Positions 52,815-62,461 are shown, counted from the stretch's first letter. The stretch is 64,000 bases of DNA from Flavobacterium sp. (GCA_014377455.1 JACMPO010000063.1:62001-126000); one strand, 5' to 3'. The notes: generated by a model from the letters alone, not told the origin. A program made the numbers and translations.

Positions 52815-53741
52815 TTAAGTTATCTTCATGTTAGAGGTTATTTCATTTAAAATTAATTGAATGTCAGACAAGTAATCAAACCAAGTAACATTTTCCAATC
52901 TTTTAAACCAAGTAAGTTGACGTTTTGAAAATCGTCTCGTATTTTTTTTAATTTCTTCTACGGCAGTTTCTAATGAAATTTTACCCTCAAAAAACTGAAA
53001 TAATTCTGAATAACCTACAGTTTGTAAAGCGTTTAAATTTTGATATGGTAACAAATTTTTTACTTCATCTAGTAATCCATTTTGCATCATTGCTTCTACC
53101 CTTTCGTTTATTCTTTTATAAATAATAGATCGATCTGCCTCAATTCCAATAAGTATAGGAGTAAAATTTCTGCTTACTTTTTCTTTATTCAAAAAGAAAC
53201 TGTAAGGCATGCCACTTCCTAAACATACTTCCACAAATCGCATCATCCGTTGGGGATTTTGTAATGTTTGTGGATTAGTTTTTGATAAAAAATTATAATA
53301 ATTGGCATCTAAAGTTTTTAAGTTTTCTTGCAGATAAGAAAGACCAAATTGTTCATAATTTAATTGTACTTGCGTTCGTACATTAGATTGAATTTCTGGA
53401 AATTCGTCATATCCTTTTAAAACTGCATCAACATACAATCCAGAACCGCCAACTAAAATTTGAATGGGATTTTCTTTAAATAATTCGTCTAATTTTGCAA
53501 TAACTTCTTTCTCAAAATGTCCGACTGTGTAGGGTTCAAAAATAGATTTATTTTGAATAAAATGATGTTTTGCGCTAGCAAGTTCAACCTTTGACGGAAC
53601 CGCAGTACCAATATTCATTTCTTTAAAAAATTGCCGACTGTCGCACGAAATAATATCGCAATTAAAATGTTTAGCAAGCGAAATACTCAAAGCCGTTTTG
53701 CCAATAGCCGTAGGACCAATAATGGTAATCAAATAATTCAA
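52815..53741 (-). CDS. miaA: tRNA dimethylallyltransferase
   Basis: Transfers a dimethylallyl group to A37 of tRNAs reading UNN codons. 308 residues with P-loop GPTAIGKTALS (9-19), IISCDSRQFFKEMNIGTAVPS (catalytic Asp region), GGSGLYVDAVLKGYD, NPQRMMRFVEVCLGSG and the C-terminal TRRFSKRQLTWFKR. All signature regions are present. It lies 11 bp downstream of the exonuclease/GIY-YIG gene on the same strand. Confidence 0.95.
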   Translation of the reverse strand: MNYLITIIGPTAIGKTALSISLAKHFNCDIISCDSRQFFKEMNIGTAVPSKVELASAKHHFIQNKSIFEPYTVGHFEKEVIAKLDELFKENPIQILVGGSGLYVDAVLKGYDEFPEIQSNVRTQVQLNYEQFGLSYLQENLKTLDANYYNFLSKTNPQTLQNPQRMMRFVEVCLGSGMPYSFFLNKEKVSRNFTPILIGIEADRSIIYKRINERVEAMMQNGLLDEVKNLLPYQNLNALQTVGYSELFQFFEGKISLETAVEEIKKNTRRFSKRQLTWFKRLENVTWFDYLSDIQLILNEITSNMKIT

Positions 53742-53752
53742 AATGATTTTGT

Positions 53753-55114
53753 CTAAAATTTAATGATTTTTACATGTTTACTTCGTCGAAGGTGAGCTTG
53801 AATGATATTTTTTGAATCGCGATTGTTTTGCATCGGAATTAAAATGGTTTTCAAAATGGTACTATTATTTATTTGATAATTCAAATCATAAAAGCAATAT
53901 CCCATGTAAATTCCATTTTCAATCAAAATTGCACTGCGTTCATTCACATTTCGACCACGATCTATAATAATCATATTGTTACTCTCAAAGCTAGTGTCAT
54001 CAATAAATTCTTTAACCCTTTCGTTATAAATTTCTGCTAATTCTTTCCCAATACAAGCGCCATTACACTCTTTTATTTTAAATTGAAAACAATCATTTTT
54101 AGTTTCAAATAATCCGTTTAATTTTTGACATAAATTATAATGGGTTGTAATTCGGAACAAAGCACTTTTTGCTTCATTTAAAGAGGTAAATGCTGTAATT
54201 TCTTTTTTTCGACCATCTGTTTTCTCAATCTTTAAATTTAAGTAACCATGAACATCTTTCACGGCATACAAAGCGTGACTAAATAAAGTTTTAGACAATG
54301 CTTTATTATAAATTGGTTTGTTCACTTTTATTTCTTCACTTTCTTTTAAAAGTGCAATAAGTTCGCTTCCTGTTTCATCATAAGTCACCGTAAAAACTTC
54401 ATTTTGAATTTTTTTGCATTTGGTTGTAGTTCCCGTAAAATGCTGGTTAACCCGTTTTTTTATATTTCTACTTTTGCCAATATAAATGAGGTTTCCTTTT
54501 TGGTTATGAATGTAATAAACTCCAGTTTTACTTGGTAATCCAGCAATAATATCTAAAAGTTTTGGAGGAATCCCTTTTTCAACTTCAAGTTTAATAAAAT
54601 CTTTTACAATTACTTTTTCAATATCTTTATCGAGTAACATTTTGAATAATTTCACTGTGGCAAGTGCATCTCCACTTGCTCTGTGACGATCTGCCATTGG
54701 AATTCCGAGCGCACGAACAAGTTTTCCAAGACTATACGACATTTGATCAGGCAATAATTTTTGAGATAATGCTACTGTACAAATAGTGTGCGATTGAAAA
54801 TCAAAACCCAAGCGTCTAAACTCTGTTCTTAAAATACGATAATCAAACGACGCATTATGAGCTACAATAATACAATCCTGAGTAATTTCGATAATGCGTT
54901 TAGCAACTTCAAAAAACTTTGGAGCCATAACTAACATAGCATTATTTATTCCAGTAAGTTTAGCAACAAATGGTTGAATGGGTTTTTCTGGATTGACCAA
55001 ACTAATAAATTGATCTACAATTTCGTGTCCATTAAATTTATAAATGGCAATTTCAGTAATTCCCTCTTCATTAAATTGTCCTCCAGTAGTTTCAATATCA
55101 AGTATTGCGTACAT
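53753..55114 (-). CDS. DnaQ-like exonuclease fused to GIY-YIG (UvrC-like) nuclease domain
   Basis: Probable DNA repair nuclease. Residues about 1-165 form a 3'-5' exonuclease of the DEDDh type: AILDIETTGG, AHNASFDYRILRTEF and HRASGDALATVKLF. Residues about 195-275 are a GIY-YIG domain (GVYYIHNQKGNLIYIGKSRNIKKRVNQHF), followed by a UvrC-like stretch (CIGKELAEIYNERV). Length 453. Related to the epsilon/UvrC fusion family seen in many bacteria and distantly to Cho. It is upstream of miaA and downstream of folP on the same strand. Confidence 0.9.
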   Translation of the reverse strand: MYAILDIETTGGQFNEEGITEIAIYKFNGHEIVDQFISLVNPEKPIQPFVAKLTGINNAMLVMAPKFFEVAKRIIEITQDCIIVAHNASFDYRILRTEFRRLGFDFQSHTICTVALSQKLLPDQMSYSLGKLVRALGIPMADRHRASGDALATVKLFKMLLDKDIEKVIVKDFIKLEVEKGIPPKLLDIIAGLPSKTGVYYIHNQKGNLIYIGKSRNIKKRVNQHFTGTTTKCKKIQNEVFTVTYDETGSELIALLKESEEIKVNKPIYNKALSKTLFSHALYAVKDVHGYLNLKIEKTDGRKKEITAFTSLNEAKSALFRITTHYNLCQKLNGLFETKNDCFQFKIKECNGACIGKELAEIYNERVKEFIDDTSFESNNMIIIDRGRNVNERSAILIENGIYMGYCFYDLNYQINNSTILKTILIPMQNNRDSKNIIQAHLRRSKHVKIIKF

Positions 55115-55129
55115 TTTGTAAATCTATAA

Positions 55130-55957
55130 CTAATTATTTTTCAAATTTTCAAACAATTTTACACATTCTACAGCTTCTTTCACATCATGAACACGCAAAA
55201 TTTTGGCTCCTTTTTGAAGTGCAATTGCATTTAAAAAAGTGGTGCCATTTAAACTGTTTTGAGCATCTGTTTGCAATGTTTTGTAAATCATTGATTTTCG
55301 AGAAATTCCAACTAAAAGTGGTACTTCTAAAAATTGTAATAATTCTAATTTTTGCATCACTTCAAAATTATGATGCAGCGTTTTTGCAAATCCAAAACCT
55401 GGATCTACTATTATATCATTAATCCCGAAACCTCTAGCTTGACTTATTTTCTCAGAAAAATAAAACAACATTTCTTTTACAATGCTTTCATAATTGGCTA
55501 AGAATTGCATCGTTTGCGGATTGCCTTTCATGTGCATCATAATGTAAGGAACTTTCAAATTTCCAACAGTTTGCATCATATTTTCATCTAAACTTCCTCC
55601 AGAAATATCATTTATAATTACAGCGCCACTTTCAATACTTTTTCGTGCTACTTCACTTCTAAAAGTATCTACTGAGAGTAAAGTGTCGGGAAAATTTTTT
55701 AAAATACATTCAATCACTGGAAGCAATCGGCTTGATTCTTCACTTTCGGATACAAAAGCAACATTTGGTTTACTTGAATACGCTCCAAGATCAATAAATG
55801 TGGCGCCGTCTATAAGCATTTTTTCTACTTGAATTAGAATTTCCTCTTCATTTTTATATTTTCCACCATCATAAAAAGAATCTGGAGTACAGTTCAAAAT
55901 CCCCATTACTTTTGGGATTTCTAAATCAATAAGTTTACCTCGGCAATTAAGCGTCAT
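55130..55957 (-). CDS. folP: Dihydropteroate synthase
   Basis: Joins p-aminobenzoate with hydroxymethyl-dihydropterin diphosphate in folate synthesis. 275 residues: MGILNCTPDSFYDGGKY (loop 1), DLGAYSSKP, VDTFRSEVARKSIESGAVIINDISGG, MMHMKGNPQTMQ, DPGFGFAKT, GISRKSMIY and LRVHDVKEA. All pterin- and phosphate-binding loops are present. It is divergent from the DUF1599 gene with 74 bp between the starts. Confidence 0.95.
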   Translation of the reverse strand: MTLNCRGKLIDLEIPKVMGILNCTPDSFYDGGKYKNEEEILIQVEKMLIDGATFIDLGAYSSKPNVAFVSESEESSRLLPVIECILKNFPDTLLSVDTFRSEVARKSIESGAVIINDISGGSLDENMMQTVGNLKVPYIMMHMKGNPQTMQFLANYESIVKEMLFYFSEKISQARGFGINDIIVDPGFGFAKTLHHNFEVMQKLELLQFLEVPLLVGISRKSMIYKTLQTDAQNSLNGTTFLNAIALQKGAKILRVHDVKEAVECVKLFENLKNN

Positions 55958-56031
55958 TACTTTTGGGTTTTCAGATTTTGATATCAGAGAAAAATCTGTA
56001 CTTTTGAAAACTTAATACAAATATAGTTTTT

Positions 56032-56574
56032 ATGAAGAATACATCACAAGAATACGATAAAGTAATTAGCATTTGCCGTGATTTATTTATAAAAAAAATG
56101 ACCGATTATGGAAGTGCATGGCGGATTTTGAGATTACCGTCGCTTACCGATCAAATTTATATTAAAGCACAACGAATAAGAAGTTTGCAACAAAACGAAA
56201 TCCGAAAAATTGCTGAAGATGAAACGGGAGAATTTATTGGAATTATCAATTATTGCATTATGGCACTCATACAATTTGATAACGGAATTGCTTATCAACC
56301 AGATTTAAATTTAAAGCAAGCTGTTGATTATTATGATGATAAAGTAGCTTTAACTAAAGCTTTAATGGAAGACAAAAACCATGATTATGGCGAAGCTTGG
56401 CGCGAAATGCGCGTAAGTTCACTAACCGATTTGATTTTACAAAAATTATTACGGGTTAAACAAATTGAAGATAACAAAGGGAAAACTGTGGTTTCAGAAG
56501 GAATAGATGCTAATTATCAAGACATGATTAACTATTCAGTTTTTGCATTAATTCTTATGAAATTTGCACAATAA
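56032..56574 (+). CDS. DUF1599 protein with internal duplication
   Basis: 180 residues built from two similar halves: KKMTDYGSAWRILRLPSLTDQIYIKAQRIRSLQ (about 19-52) and DKNHDYGEAWREMRVSSLTDLILQKLLRVKQIE (about 111-143), each with a following helix (GEFIGIINYCIMALIQ; YQDMINYSVFALIL). This is the normal DUF1599 (nucleotide-modification-associated domain 1) arrangement. The biochemical role is unknown. It precedes the DoxX-like gene by 60 bp on the same strand. Confidence 0.85.
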   Translation: MKNTSQEYDKVISICRDLFIKKMTDYGSAWRILRLPSLTDQIYIKAQRIRSLQQNEIRKIAEDETGEFIGIINYCIMALIQFDNGIAYQPDLNLKQAVDYYDDKVALTKALMEDKNHDYGEAWREMRVSSLTDLILQKLLRVKQIEDNKGKTVVSEGIDANYQDMINYSVFALILMKFAQ

Positions 56575-56634
56575 CACTTCATTAACAATTGAAACAAATA
56601 TTGTTATCTATATTTGTAGCTATAAACTTCTAAA

Positions 56635-57738
56635 ATGGAATCAAAAAAAACGAGCATTTCGTGGGCAATTAGGATTATAATTTCGTTATTGTTTATAGTT
56701 TCTGCCATTGCAAAAATGTATCCTTCACCCTATTTTGCTATTTCAACTTTTGAAGTAAAACAGCTTTATACACTTGGTTTTTCTGAAAAAATTGCACCTT
56801 ACTTCTCACGCATTTTAATTGGTATTGAATTAGCATTAGGATTTTTGATTTTACAAAATAATTTTCTTAAAAAGTTTTTGGTTCCAGTTACCACATTAAT
56901 GCTTTTAGTTTTTGTAGGACATTTAACGTATGTTACGTATCTAGTAGGCGGAAATACAGGAAATTGTGGATGCTTTGGGGAACTATTACCAATGACACCA
57001 GTAGAAGCAATTATCAAAAATATTGTGGCGATTTTTTTATTAGTATATCTATATAATATTTTACCTAACAGAATCAATCAAGGTAATTTTTGGATATTGA
57101 CAACAGTTTTGTTTTCAACTATCCTTGGAATTTTTATGGTTGCTCCTATTCAACCTCCAGCTTCAAAATATTCTATTGCAACACCTGCAGAAATAGAAAC
57201 TGATTCCATTCAAGACGAAATTAAAGCAGCTGTTACTGACAGTGTAATTCCACAATTAAATCAAAAAACAATTGTAAAAGACACTTTGAAAAAAGTTGCG
57301 GTTATTGCTGAAAATAACGATGAGCCTAAAAAAATCAAATCTGGTAATAGTCATTTTTTTGCAACGATAGATAATGGCAAAAAAATTCTATGTTATTTTG
57401 TTCCTGGTTGCGATCATTGTCGAGAAGTTGCAAAAGAACTTACTGAACTGAAACAAAAAAATAAAAATTTTCCAGATATTAAAATTCTTTTTATGAATGA
57501 AGAAGATTATCTAATTCCAGAATTCTTCAAATTTGCAGGAGCAACTTATCCATACAAAATAGTAGAAATTATTCCTTTTTGGAAAATTCTTGGTAATGGC
57601 AATCAAACTCCTGGAGTAAAATATCTTTGGAACGGAAATCAAATTAAATATTACACTGGGATTGAAGATAATAAATTTAATCAAAAAGAATTTGAGACCA
57701 TCGTGAATACGCCTTTCAAAGAATTGAAAAATAATTAA
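56635..57738 (+). CDS. BT_3928-type DoxX/MauE-like membrane protein with thioredoxin-like domain
   Basis: 367 residues. N-terminal DoxX/MauE-like part (about 1-165) has four membrane helices and a Cys pair in GNTGNCGCFGELLPMTPVEA, typical of redox-linked MauE proteins. After a fifth hydrophobic span and a linker, the C-terminal part (about 240-360) is thioredoxin-like with the motif CDHC (CYFVPGCDHCREVAKEL). It would carry reducing power to the periplasm. The next gene is a TlpA-type thioredoxin, 26 bp later, supporting a shared redox operon. Confidence 0.85.
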   Translation: MESKKTSISWAIRIIISLLFIVSAIAKMYPSPYFAISTFEVKQLYTLGFSEKIAPYFSRILIGIELALGFLILQNNFLKKFLVPVTTLMLLVFVGHLTYVTYLVGGNTGNCGCFGELLPMTPVEAIIKNIVAIFLLVYLYNILPNRINQGNFWILTTVLFSTILGIFMVAPIQPPASKYSIATPAEIETDSIQDEIKAAVTDSVIPQLNQKTIVKDTLKKVAVIAENNDEPKKIKSGNSHFFATIDNGKKILCYFVPGCDHCREVAKELTELKQKNKNFPDIKILFMNEEDYLIPEFFKFAGATYPYKIVEIIPFWKILGNGNQTPGVKYLWNGNQIKYYTGIEDNKFNQKEFETIVNTPFKELKNN

Positions 57739-57764
57739 ATTGCATAAACTTAAAAATTATAATT

Positions 57765-58259
57765 ATGAAAAAGTTGATAATGTTATTGGCAGTTGCTTTT
57801 GGAACTGTATCATGTAATTCACAAAAAAAAGAGTTTTCCAGTGAAGCATTAAATGGAAAATTAACAAATTTAGATGGAAAAGAAGTTACTTTTCAAAGTG
57901 TAATTGATGCTAACAAAGGTAAAACTGTAGTGGTTGAAATTTGGGCTTCTTGGTGTGGCGATTGCGTTAAAGCAATGCCAAAAATGAAGGAACTACAAGC
58001 ATCAAATCCCAATGTTGCCTACGTTTTTATATCAATGGACAAAACAGCCGATAAATGGAAAACAGGTATTGAAAAACATGATTTAAAAGGACAACATTTT
58101 TGGGTAAATGACGAATCTGGAATGAAAGGAAGTTTCGGAAAATCGATAGATTTAGACTGGATTCCAAGATATATTGTAATTAATAAAAAAGGAAAAGTAG
58201 TTTTATATCGTGCTATAGAAACTGATTTTGATAAAATTAATATAGAAATAACCAAATAA
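57765..58259 (+). CDS. TlpA-family thiol-disulfide oxidoreductase, lipoprotein
   Basis: 164 residues. Lipoprotein signal ending TVSC (Cys17), then a TlpA-like domain with redox motif WASWCGDCVKAMP (CGDC) and the cis-proline region DLDWIPRYIVINKKG. Periplasm-facing. It lies between the DoxX-like gene and tpiA with only 2 bp before the latter ATG, so translation is probably linked. Confidence 0.9.
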   Translation: MKKLIMLLAVAFGTVSCNSQKKEFSSEALNGKLTNLDGKEVTFQSVIDANKGKTVVVEIWASWCGDCVKAMPKMKELQASNPNVAYVFISMDKTADKWKTGIEKHDLKGQHFWVNDESGMKGSFGKSIDLDWIPRYIVINKKGKVVLYRAIETDFDKINIEITK

Positions 58260-58261
58260 AA

Positions 58262-59014
58262 ATGAGAAATAAAATTGTTGCTGGCAATTGGAAAATGAAT
58301 AAAAATTCAGAAGAAACTGAAGATTTATTGAATGAATTAATTGACAAACTCCCAAATGATAAAGAGGTTCACGTTATTGTAGCACCAACTTTTATAAACC
58401 TAGCTTCGGCGGTAGATCATTTGGAGTTTACAAACATCACAGTTGCGGCACAAAACATGCATCAAAATGAAAATGGTGCTTACACAGGAGAAATATCGGC
58501 AGATATGCTAAAAAGTGTAGGAGTAAATACAGTAATTTTAGGACATTCTGAACGACGATCAATTTTTAAAGAAACTGATAATATAATTGCCAATAAAGTA
58601 TTGACTGCATTAACTCATGATATGACTGTTATTTTTTGTTTTGGTGAAGAATTGAAAGAGCGTCAAAACAAGCAACATTTCAATATAGTTGAAAATCAGT
58701 TGCGTGACGGATTATTTCATATTGAAAAAGATTCTTGGTCCAAAATAATTTTAGCATACGAACCCGTTTGGGCAATTGGAACTGGTGAAACAGCAAGTCC
58801 AGAACAAGCTCAGGAAATGCATGCTTTTATAAGAGAAACTGTTCGAAATACTTTTGGTAGTGATATTGCCGAAGACGTTTCGATTTTATATGGTGGAAGT
58901 GTAAAACCAGATAATGCCAAAGAAATATTTGGAAAACCAGATGTAGATGGAGGATTAATTGGTGGCGCTGCGTTAAAAGCAGATGATTTTGCCTCAATTG
59001 TTAATGCAATTTAG
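58262..59014 (+). CDS. tpiA: Triosephosphate isomerase
   Basis: Interconverts dihydroxyacetone phosphate and glyceraldehyde-3-phosphate. 250 residues: N-terminal VAGNWKMNKN (catalytic Asn-Lys), GHSERR (catalytic His), AYEPVWAIGTG (catalytic Glu and loop 6) and ILYGGSVKPDNA. Complete and normal length. Last gene of the DUF1599-DoxX-TlpA-tpiA run, followed by a weak terminator. Confidence 0.96.
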   Translation: MRNKIVAGNWKMNKNSEETEDLLNELIDKLPNDKEVHVIVAPTFINLASAVDHLEFTNITVAAQNMHQNENGAYTGEISADMLKSVGVNTVILGHSERRSIFKETDNIIANKVLTALTHDMTVIFCFGEELKERQNKQHFNIVENQLRDGLFHIEKDSWSKIILAYEPVWAIGTGETASPEQAQEMHAFIRETVRNTFGSDIAEDVSILYGGSVKPDNAKEIFGKPDVDGGLIGGAALKADDFASIVNAI

Positions 59015-59051
59015 ATTAGATTATTCATTCGCAAATTCGCAAATTAAAAAT

Positions 59052-59081
59052 GAAAATTAATCTGCAACATTGCGGTTAATT
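59052..59081 (+). terminator. Terminator after tpiA
   Basis: ATTAATCTGCAA / TTGCGGTTAAT imperfect stem (GCAA/TTGC core, CAT region as loop) with a run of seven T. Confidence 0.6.
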
Positions 59082-59158
59082 TTTTTATATAACTCAGACA
59101 TCAGATAATTAAAAATTCTAAACCATTATTTAAATATAAAATTTCAAACAAGTTCAAT

Positions 59159-60049
59159 ATGCAAACAATAGCTGTTATAGGTGCAGGCACAATGGGAAAC
59201 GGAATCGCTCACACTTTTGCACAAAGTGGATTTACTGTTAAACTAATAGATGTTTCAGAAAAATCGCTCGAAAAAGGAATGGCAACTATTGCATCAAATT
59301 TAGACAGAATGGTGGCAAAAGCAACTATTTCTGATGAGCAAAAACATAAAACTATTCAAAAAATTATTACTTATACAGATCTTAAAGATGGCGTTTTAGG
59401 TTGTGACTTAGTTGTTGAAGCAGCTACCGAAAATGTTTCTTTAAAACTTCAAATTTTCAAGCAATTGAGTGAAGTTTGTGATCATAATGTAATTTTAGCA
59501 ACCAATACCTCTTCTATATCTATTACTCAAATTGCTTCTCAAGTTATACATTCAGAACGTGTAATTGGAATGCATTTTATGAATCCAGTACCTATCATGA
59601 AATTAGTTGAAATAATTCGAGGTTATTCTACATCTGACGAGGTTACTAAAATTATAATGGACTTATCAATAAAACTTGGAAAAACACCAACAGAGGTAAA
59701 CGATTATCCAGGTTTTATAGCCAACAGAATTTTAATGCCAATGATAAATGAGGCAATAGAATCATTATACAATTCAGTTGCCGGAGTTTATGAAATCGAT
59801 ACCGTTATGAAACTTGGAATGGCACATCCTATGGGACCTTTACAATTGGCAGATTTCATTGGACTAGATGTATGTTTATCCATTTTAAATGTAATGTACG
59901 ACGGCTTTAAAAATCCAAAATATGCTCCATGTCCACTTCTTGTAAATATGGTAATGGCTGGAAAACTAGGAGTAAAATCAGGCGAAGGGTTTTATGATTA
60001 TAGTGAAAATAAAAAAGCAGAAAACGTTTCAAAACAGTTTCTGCGTTAA
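59159..60049 (+). CDS. 3-hydroxybutyryl-CoA dehydrogenase
   Basis: NAD-dependent oxidation of 3-hydroxyacyl-CoA. 296 residues with Rossmann motif IGAGTMGNGIAHTFAQSG, LATNTSSISITQIAS, RVIGMHFMNPVPIMKLVEII (catalytic His region) and NDYPGFIANRILMPMINEA, then the C-terminal dimer domain GMAHPMGPLQLADFIGLD. Single-domain type (no fused hydratase), so it may serve butyrate or fatty-acid metabolism. No beta-oxidation partners are adjacent; it is followed by the DUF1015 gene. Confidence 0.92.
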   Translation: MQTIAVIGAGTMGNGIAHTFAQSGFTVKLIDVSEKSLEKGMATIASNLDRMVAKATISDEQKHKTIQKIITYTDLKDGVLGCDLVVEAATENVSLKLQIFKQLSEVCDHNVILATNTSSISITQIASQVIHSERVIGMHFMNPVPIMKLVEIIRGYSTSDEVTKIIMDLSIKLGKTPTEVNDYPGFIANRILMPMINEAIESLYNSVAGVYEIDTVMKLGMAHPMGPLQLADFIGLDVCLSILNVMYDGFKNPKYAPCPLLVNMVMAGKLGVKSGEGFYDYSENKKAENVSKQFLR

Positions 60050-60087
60050 CTAATAACTATAAACCACAAACTTCCAACAAAATCTAA

Positions 60088-61347
60088 ATGTCAAAAATAA
60101 TTCCTTTTAAAGCTGTAAGACCTACACCAGATAAAGTTAGTTTAGTAACTTGTCGAAATTATGATGATTATTCGCCAGCAGAGTTAGCATCTTGGTTGGA
60201 TTTTAACCCGTATTCATTTTTGCATGTCATCAATCCAGCTTATATCCATTCTCAAAAAATAACTTTAGACAAGCGATTTAAAGGTGTTTTACACAAATAT
60301 CAGGATTTTAAAACCGAGGGAGTTTTTGTTCAAGAAGATAAACCCATTTTATATTTATATGAAATAAAATCTAAAAATCACTCGTTCATAGGAATTGTAG
60401 CTGGAACTTCTATTGAGAATTATAAAAATAATACAATAAAAAAACACGAAGATACCTTACAATATAGGGTTGAGTATTTCAAAGATTATTTAAATCAAAC
60501 AGGTTTTAATACCGAGCCAGTATTGATAACTTATCCAGATAATCAGGAATTAAATGAATGGATTTTAGATAAAAAAAAAGAGCAAGCTGTTTATAATTTT
60601 TCAACTACAAATAAAGAAAAACACACGCTTTGGACAATTAATAAAGATTCAGAAATCGAGTGGATACAAAATAAGTTTGAACAAATCCACGAACTCTACA
60701 TTGCAGATGGACATCATCGATCAGCATCAGCAGAATTATTATATGATGAAAATTTAAATTCTAAAAATGAGAATCTCAGCTATTTCATGAGTTTTTTAAT
60801 AGCGGAAAGTCAGGTTAAAATTTATGAATTTAACCGTATTATTCGAGATTTAAATGGAAATTCTAAAGAAGAATTTATTGAAAAATTAGCAAAAAATTTC
60901 ATTATAAAAATAAAAAATCAGGAACTCTGGAAACCCGAAAGTAAATTTGAATTTGGAATGTATCTTGACGGAAATTTTTATGCTTTATTTTATAAACAAA
61001 AAAACAATACTTCAATTTTGTCCTCCCGAGCGCAGTCGAAGGATAACATATTAGATAATTTAGATTCACAAATTTTATACAACACCGTTTTGAAAACCAT
61101 TTTGGGAATTCAAGATTTACGAAATGACGAGCGAATTGAATATATTCCAGGTAAACAATCCATTTTGACAATTAAAGAATTAGTCGATGAAGGAGAATTT
61201 GAAGTGGGATTTATGCTTTTCCCATCCGACATTTCAGAAATCAAAGCACTAGCAGATAACAACTTAATAATGCCACCAAAAAGTACCTACATAGAACCCA
61301 AATTTAGAAGTGGATTACTTATTTACGAACTGGCAAATATAATTTAA
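60088..61347 (+). CDS. DUF1015 (COG4198) protein carrying an inserted repeat element
   Basis: 419-residue soluble protein of unknown function. Family features: IPFKAVRPTPDKVSLVTCRNYDDYSP start, FLHVINPAY, YIADGHHRSASAE (conserved HHR) and NNLIMPPKSTYIEPKFRSGLLIYEL end. Residues about 311-319 (LSSRAQSKD) come from a 27-bp element also found in frame in the aryl-CoA hydroxylase gene, so they are probably not ancestral. The insertion keeps the frame open. A terminator follows. Family members occur with serine/sugar genes in other bacteria, but no such context exists here. Confidence 0.88.
   Translation: MSKIIPFKAVRPTPDKVSLVTCRNYDDYSPAELASWLDFNPYSFLHVINPAYIHSQKITLDKRFKGVLHKYQDFKTEGVFVQEDKPILYLYEIKSKNHSFIGIVAGTSIENYKNNTIKKHEDTLQYRVEYFKDYLNQTGFNTEPVLITYPDNQELNEWILDKKKEQAVYNFSTTNKEKHTLWTINKDSEIEWIQNKFEQIHELYIADGHHRSASAELLYDENLNSKNENLSYFMSFLIAESQVKIYEFNRIIRDLNGNSKEEFIEKLAKNFIIKIKNQELWKPESKFEFGMYLDGNFYALFYKQKNNTSILSSRAQSKDNILDNLDSQILYNTVLKTILGIQDLRNDERIEYIPGKQSILTIKELVDEGEFEVGFMLFPSDISEIKALADNNLIMPPKSTYIEPKFRSGLLIYELANII
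61018..61044 (+). repeat. 27-bp in-frame dispersed element, copy B
   Basis: TTGTCCTCCCGAGCGCAGTC followed by GAAGGAT, inside the DUF1015 gene. It is GC-rich compared with its surroundings and can fold weakly (TCCT/AGGA plus CGA/TCG). It pairs with copy A at 24839-24865. Confidence 0.75.
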
Positions 61348-61372
61348 AAACATAATTTCAACCTTATTTTGT

Positions 61373-61403
61373 AAACCCTTAAGAGCAATTTTAAGGGTTT
61401 TTT
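61373..61403 (+). terminator. Terminator after DUF1015 gene
   Basis: Perfect 10-bp arms AAACCCTTAA / TTAAGGGTTT with an 8-nt loop, then TTTA. Confidence 0.85.
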
Positions 61404-61444
61404 ACTTCAATTATAAATTTTAATTAAAAAAAATAAATGTTGTT

Positions 61445-61470
61445 GTAACAAAATATAGTGTCTTTCGTCT
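61445..61470 (+). promoter_or_regulatory. ECF-type promoter of the sigma/DUF4252 operon
   Basis: TGTAAC (61445-61450), 16-nt spacer, CGTC (61467-61470) fits the classical ECF AAC / CGTC promoter pattern. It lies 43 bases before the ATG of an ECF sigma gene, so the operon is probably autoregulated. No TAnnTTTG box is seen here. Confidence 0.65.
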
Positions 61471-61512
61471 TCATCAAATAAGCATCAATCAAATCAAATC
61501 AATCTGACCAAA

Positions 61513-62022
61513 ATGAACCAAAACGACTTTATTAATATAATCAATCCTTTTAAAGATAAAGTCTTTCGCTTAGCAAAACGGTTGCTAGTAAGTACCGAAG
61601 AAGCTCAGGATGCAACACAAGAAGTGATGGTAAAATTGTGGACGAAAAACGAAAATTTAAATAGCCTATCTAGTGTAGAAGCAATGGCGATGACGATGAC
61701 AAAAAATTATTGTCTAGATCAATTAAAATCAAAACGAGCAAGTAATATGTCGCTAGTTCATTCAAATTATACAGATACAGAAGCTAGTTTACAACAAAAA
61801 ATTGAAGATAAAGACAGCTGGAATTGGGTTGAAAAAATAATTAATGAATTGCCTGAACAGCAAAAAATGATAATTCAAATGCGCGATATTGAGCAATATG
61901 AATTTGAAGATATTGCCAAAATGATGAATATGAACGAAACTGCAATTAGAGTTGCACTTTCAAGAGGACGTAAAACAATTAGAGAAAATTTGACAAAAAA
62001 ACACAGTTATGGAATTAATTAA
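61513..62022 (+). CDS. ECF-type RNA polymerase sigma factor
   Basis: 169 residues: region 2 (about 10-75; KVFRLAKRLLVSTEEAQDATQEVMVKLWTKNENLN) and region 4 (about 115-165; LPEQQKMIIQMRDIEQYEFEDIAKMMNMNETAIRVALSRGRKTIRENL). First gene of a four-gene operon with a putative membrane anti-sigma factor and two DUF4252 proteins. Its stop overlaps the start of the next gene by 14 bases. An ECF-type promoter directly upstream suggests autoregulation. Confidence 0.92.
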   Translation: MNQNDFINIINPFKDKVFRLAKRLLVSTEEAQDATQEVMVKLWTKNENLNSLSSVEAMAMTMTKNYCLDQLKSKRASNMSLVHSNYTDTEASLQQKIEDKDSWNWVEKIINELPEQQKMIIQMRDIEQYEFEDIAKMMNMNETAIRVALSRGRKTIRENLTKKHSYGIN

Positions 62023-62461
62023 TATTGAAAGCTTAATAGAAAAATATTTTCAAGGAGAAACGACTTCGTCTGAAGAAACTGAGTTACGCACCTATTTTGA
62101 ATCGTCAAATGTAGCAACACATTTGAAGCACTACAAACCAGTTTTTATGTATTTCAAACAAGCAAAAAAAGAACAATTTACAGCTCCAATTGTATTAAAA
62201 CCAAAGAAAAGAAAATATGTTGCATGGCTATCTGCAGTAGCAAGCGTAGCAATTTTGTTAGGAGTGGGAACATTCATTTATTTAGATAATAAAAAAGTAG
62301 TGCATCCATCAGAATTTGGAACGTATGATAATCCAGAAATAGCGATGAAAGAAACCCAGAAAGCATTGGCTCTATTATCTGGGCACATCAATACTGGGAT
62401 TGAAAGTGTGGAAATATTATCTGAATATAAATATTCCAAGAATAAAATTTTTAAAGAATAA
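62009..62461 (+). CDS. Putative membrane anti-sigma factor
   Basis: 150 residues. The N-terminal cytosolic part (NIESLIEKYFQGETTSSEETELRTYFESSNVATHLKHYKPVFMYFKQ, about 3-55) resembles the short sigma-binding region of bacteroidetal anti-sigma proteins. One membrane span follows (about 73-90, AWLSAVASVAILLGVGTFIYL), and a short outer tail. No zinc-binding HxxxCxxC motif. Overlapping the sigma gene by 14 bases supports translational coupling and the role assigned. Function inferred from position and topology. Confidence 0.78.
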   Translation: MELINIESLIEKYFQGETTSSEETELRTYFESSNVATHLKHYKPVFMYFKQAKKEQFTAPIVLKPKKRKYVAWLSAVASVAILLGVGTFIYLDNKKVVHPSEFGTYDNPEIAMKETQKALALLSGHINTGIESVEILSEYKYSKNKIFKE